Positions 6,118 to 7,018 of a DNA stretch of 7,018 nucleotides are shown piece after piece; position 1 is the first letter of the stretch; each line of letters starts with the position of its first letter. The DNA is from Planctomycetota bacterium. GTDB taxonomy: Bacteria > Planctomycetota > Phycisphaerae > WQYP01. Location: positions 1-7,018 of the forward strand of contig JAJZGH010000246.1 in NCBI GenBank assembly GCA_021798635.1, in the 5' to 3' direction. A program made the translations under genes and the position numbers. The notes beneath the pieces were generated by a model. That model ran no database searches, was not told the DNA's origin, and saw only the letters and a list, made by a program, of their open reading frames with translations.

Positions 6118-7018
6118 CTAGGTGATCGATGGCCGATACAGGCTGGTGCTGAATGCTTTTTTATATTCCGTCCAGGTGGAATCTTCGGTTGGGGCGGCAA
6201 CCGCATCCAGGGCCATTTGAGTTTTGGCATCCAGGTTATCAATGAGATTCACCAGAATGGCTTCCGGCGTTTTGGGAAGTACCGCCGCCCCAAACTCCGG
6301 CAACCCATGATGCGAGAGAATAATATGTTGCAGCACCATCAGCAAATCCTGCCGAAACGGTCGTCCCTGTTTTTCCGCCAACACTGCTGCCCGCTGATTA
6401 ATCCAGAGGGTTCCCAGGGCAATATGGCCCACGAGCTTGCCCATATCCGTGTAATCAAACATAAACTCATACGAAAGTTCCGCGGTTTTTCCAATGTCAT
6501 GAAGAAACAGCCCTCCGAGGATCAGATCCTGATCAATATCAGGATAGCGCGGGCATATTACCACCGAAAGTTCCAGCAGGCTTAGCGTGTGTTCCAGCAA
6601 ACCGCCCAGCCACGCGTGGTGCATGGATTGCGCCGCCGGGGCCAGGCTGAACCGCGTCATAAATTCCTTATCATCAAGAAAACTGTTCACCAGGGCGGCA
6701 ACATCTTTGTCCTTAATAGCGGATAGTATTTCCCGCAGTCTGGCGACCATGGCGGGAATATTTTTCTGGGTCTTTTTTATAAAGTGGCCAAGGTCCAGCT
6801 TGTTGGTGTCCGTGATTGGAGCAACGCTTTCAGCCACCAGTTGCAGATGCCCCTGATAACTTTCCACGCGTCCACGTACGTGAACAAAACCCTTGGCGGG
6901 AAGCTTTTCATAAACCTCCTTGGATATATTCCACATACGGCAATGCACTTCGCCGGTGGCGTCCGCGCAGGTGGCCTTGAGGTAGAGCTTGTTGCTGACG
7001 GTATTACCCATCTGTTTG
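6118..7018 (-). CDS. yhaM: YhaM-type 3'-5' exoribonuclease, OB-fold plus HD domain (5' end cut off)
   Basis: This is a predicted cytoplasmic metal-dependent 3'-5' exoribonuclease of the B. subtilis YhaM family, which trims RNA (and ssDNA) ends. The frame stays open to the window edge, and B. subtilis YhaM has more sequence before this point. The Met at 7011 is therefore probably internal, and roughly 25-40 residues are missing. Counting from that Met, residues 8-65 are the OB-fold nucleic-acid-binding part (LYLKATCADATGEVHCRMWN, VRGRVESYQGHLQL). The HD domain carries metal ligands in order: His131/132 (MHHAW), His141 (LEH), His171-Asp172 (FLHDIGK), His196 (VGHI), His229 (LQHI), His234/235 (SHHG) and Asp258 (LIDNLDAK). 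The end, SLYRP, also matches YhaM. It lies 107 nt upstream of the antitoxin-like gene, which seems to have its own promoter. Confidence 0.9.
   Translation of the reverse strand, partial: KQMGNTVSNKLYLKATCADATGEVHCRMWNISKEVYEKLPAKGFVHVRGRVESYQGHLQLVAESVAPITDTNKLDLGHFIKKTQKNIPAMVARLREILSAIKDKDVAALVNSFLDDKEFMTRFSLAPAAQSMHHAWLGGLLEHTLSLLELSVVICPRYPDIDQDLILGGLFLHDIGKTAELSYEFMFDYTDMGKLVGHIALGTLWINQRAAVLAEKQGRPFRQDLLMVLQHIILSHHGLPEFGAAVLPKTPEAILVNLIDNLDAKTQMALDAVAAPTEDSTWTEYKKAFSTSLYRPSIT

Overview
The window looks like chromosomal core sequence from a Gram-negative-type bacterium with lipid A and peptidoglycan genes. My best guess is a member of the Planctomycetota (possibly Phycisphaerae-like) or a PVC relative. 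This is inferred from gene content and protein style: a ThiD2-ThiE fusion, a MurJ with a long insert before its central cavity arginine, a YhaM-type HD nuclease, and a large membrane-anchored protein with a pseudopilin-like tail. No rRNA or other phylogenetic marker is present, so the lineage is tentative. I see no tRNA, rRNA, CRISPR array, IS element or prophage gene.

Left half, + strand (1-3838): the end of an upstream reading frame runs into lpxA (first acylation of lipid A), then a thiD2-thiE fusion (thiamine monophosphate synthesis), then murJ (lipid II flippase). Spacing is tight: 56 nt between lpxA and thiE, and a 41-nt overlap of thiE with murJ whose Shine-Dalgarno lies inside thiE. 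The three are probably co-transcribed from a promoter left of the window. The unit ends at a compact GC hairpin with a T run just after murJ.

Convergent gap (3839-4067): it holds the murJ terminator, a separate 73-nt imperfect palindrome (3901-3973) that can fold into one long hairpin, and a weak candidate terminator for the opposite strand.

Right half, - strand (4068-7018): reading leftward from the window edge, there is the C-terminal 300 residues of a YhaM-type OB/HD 3'-5' exoribonuclease, then a small DUF6364-like antitoxin-type gene with its own likely sigma70-type promoter and no adjacent toxin, then a 526-residue single-pass membrane-anchored protein of unknown function with a strong Shine-Dalgarno. 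These three do not form an evident pathway.

No clearly new multi-gene system is visible. The items most worth a second look are the intergenic palindrome, the 526-residue protein, the toxin-less antitoxin-like gene, and residue substitutions in MurJ and LpxA.
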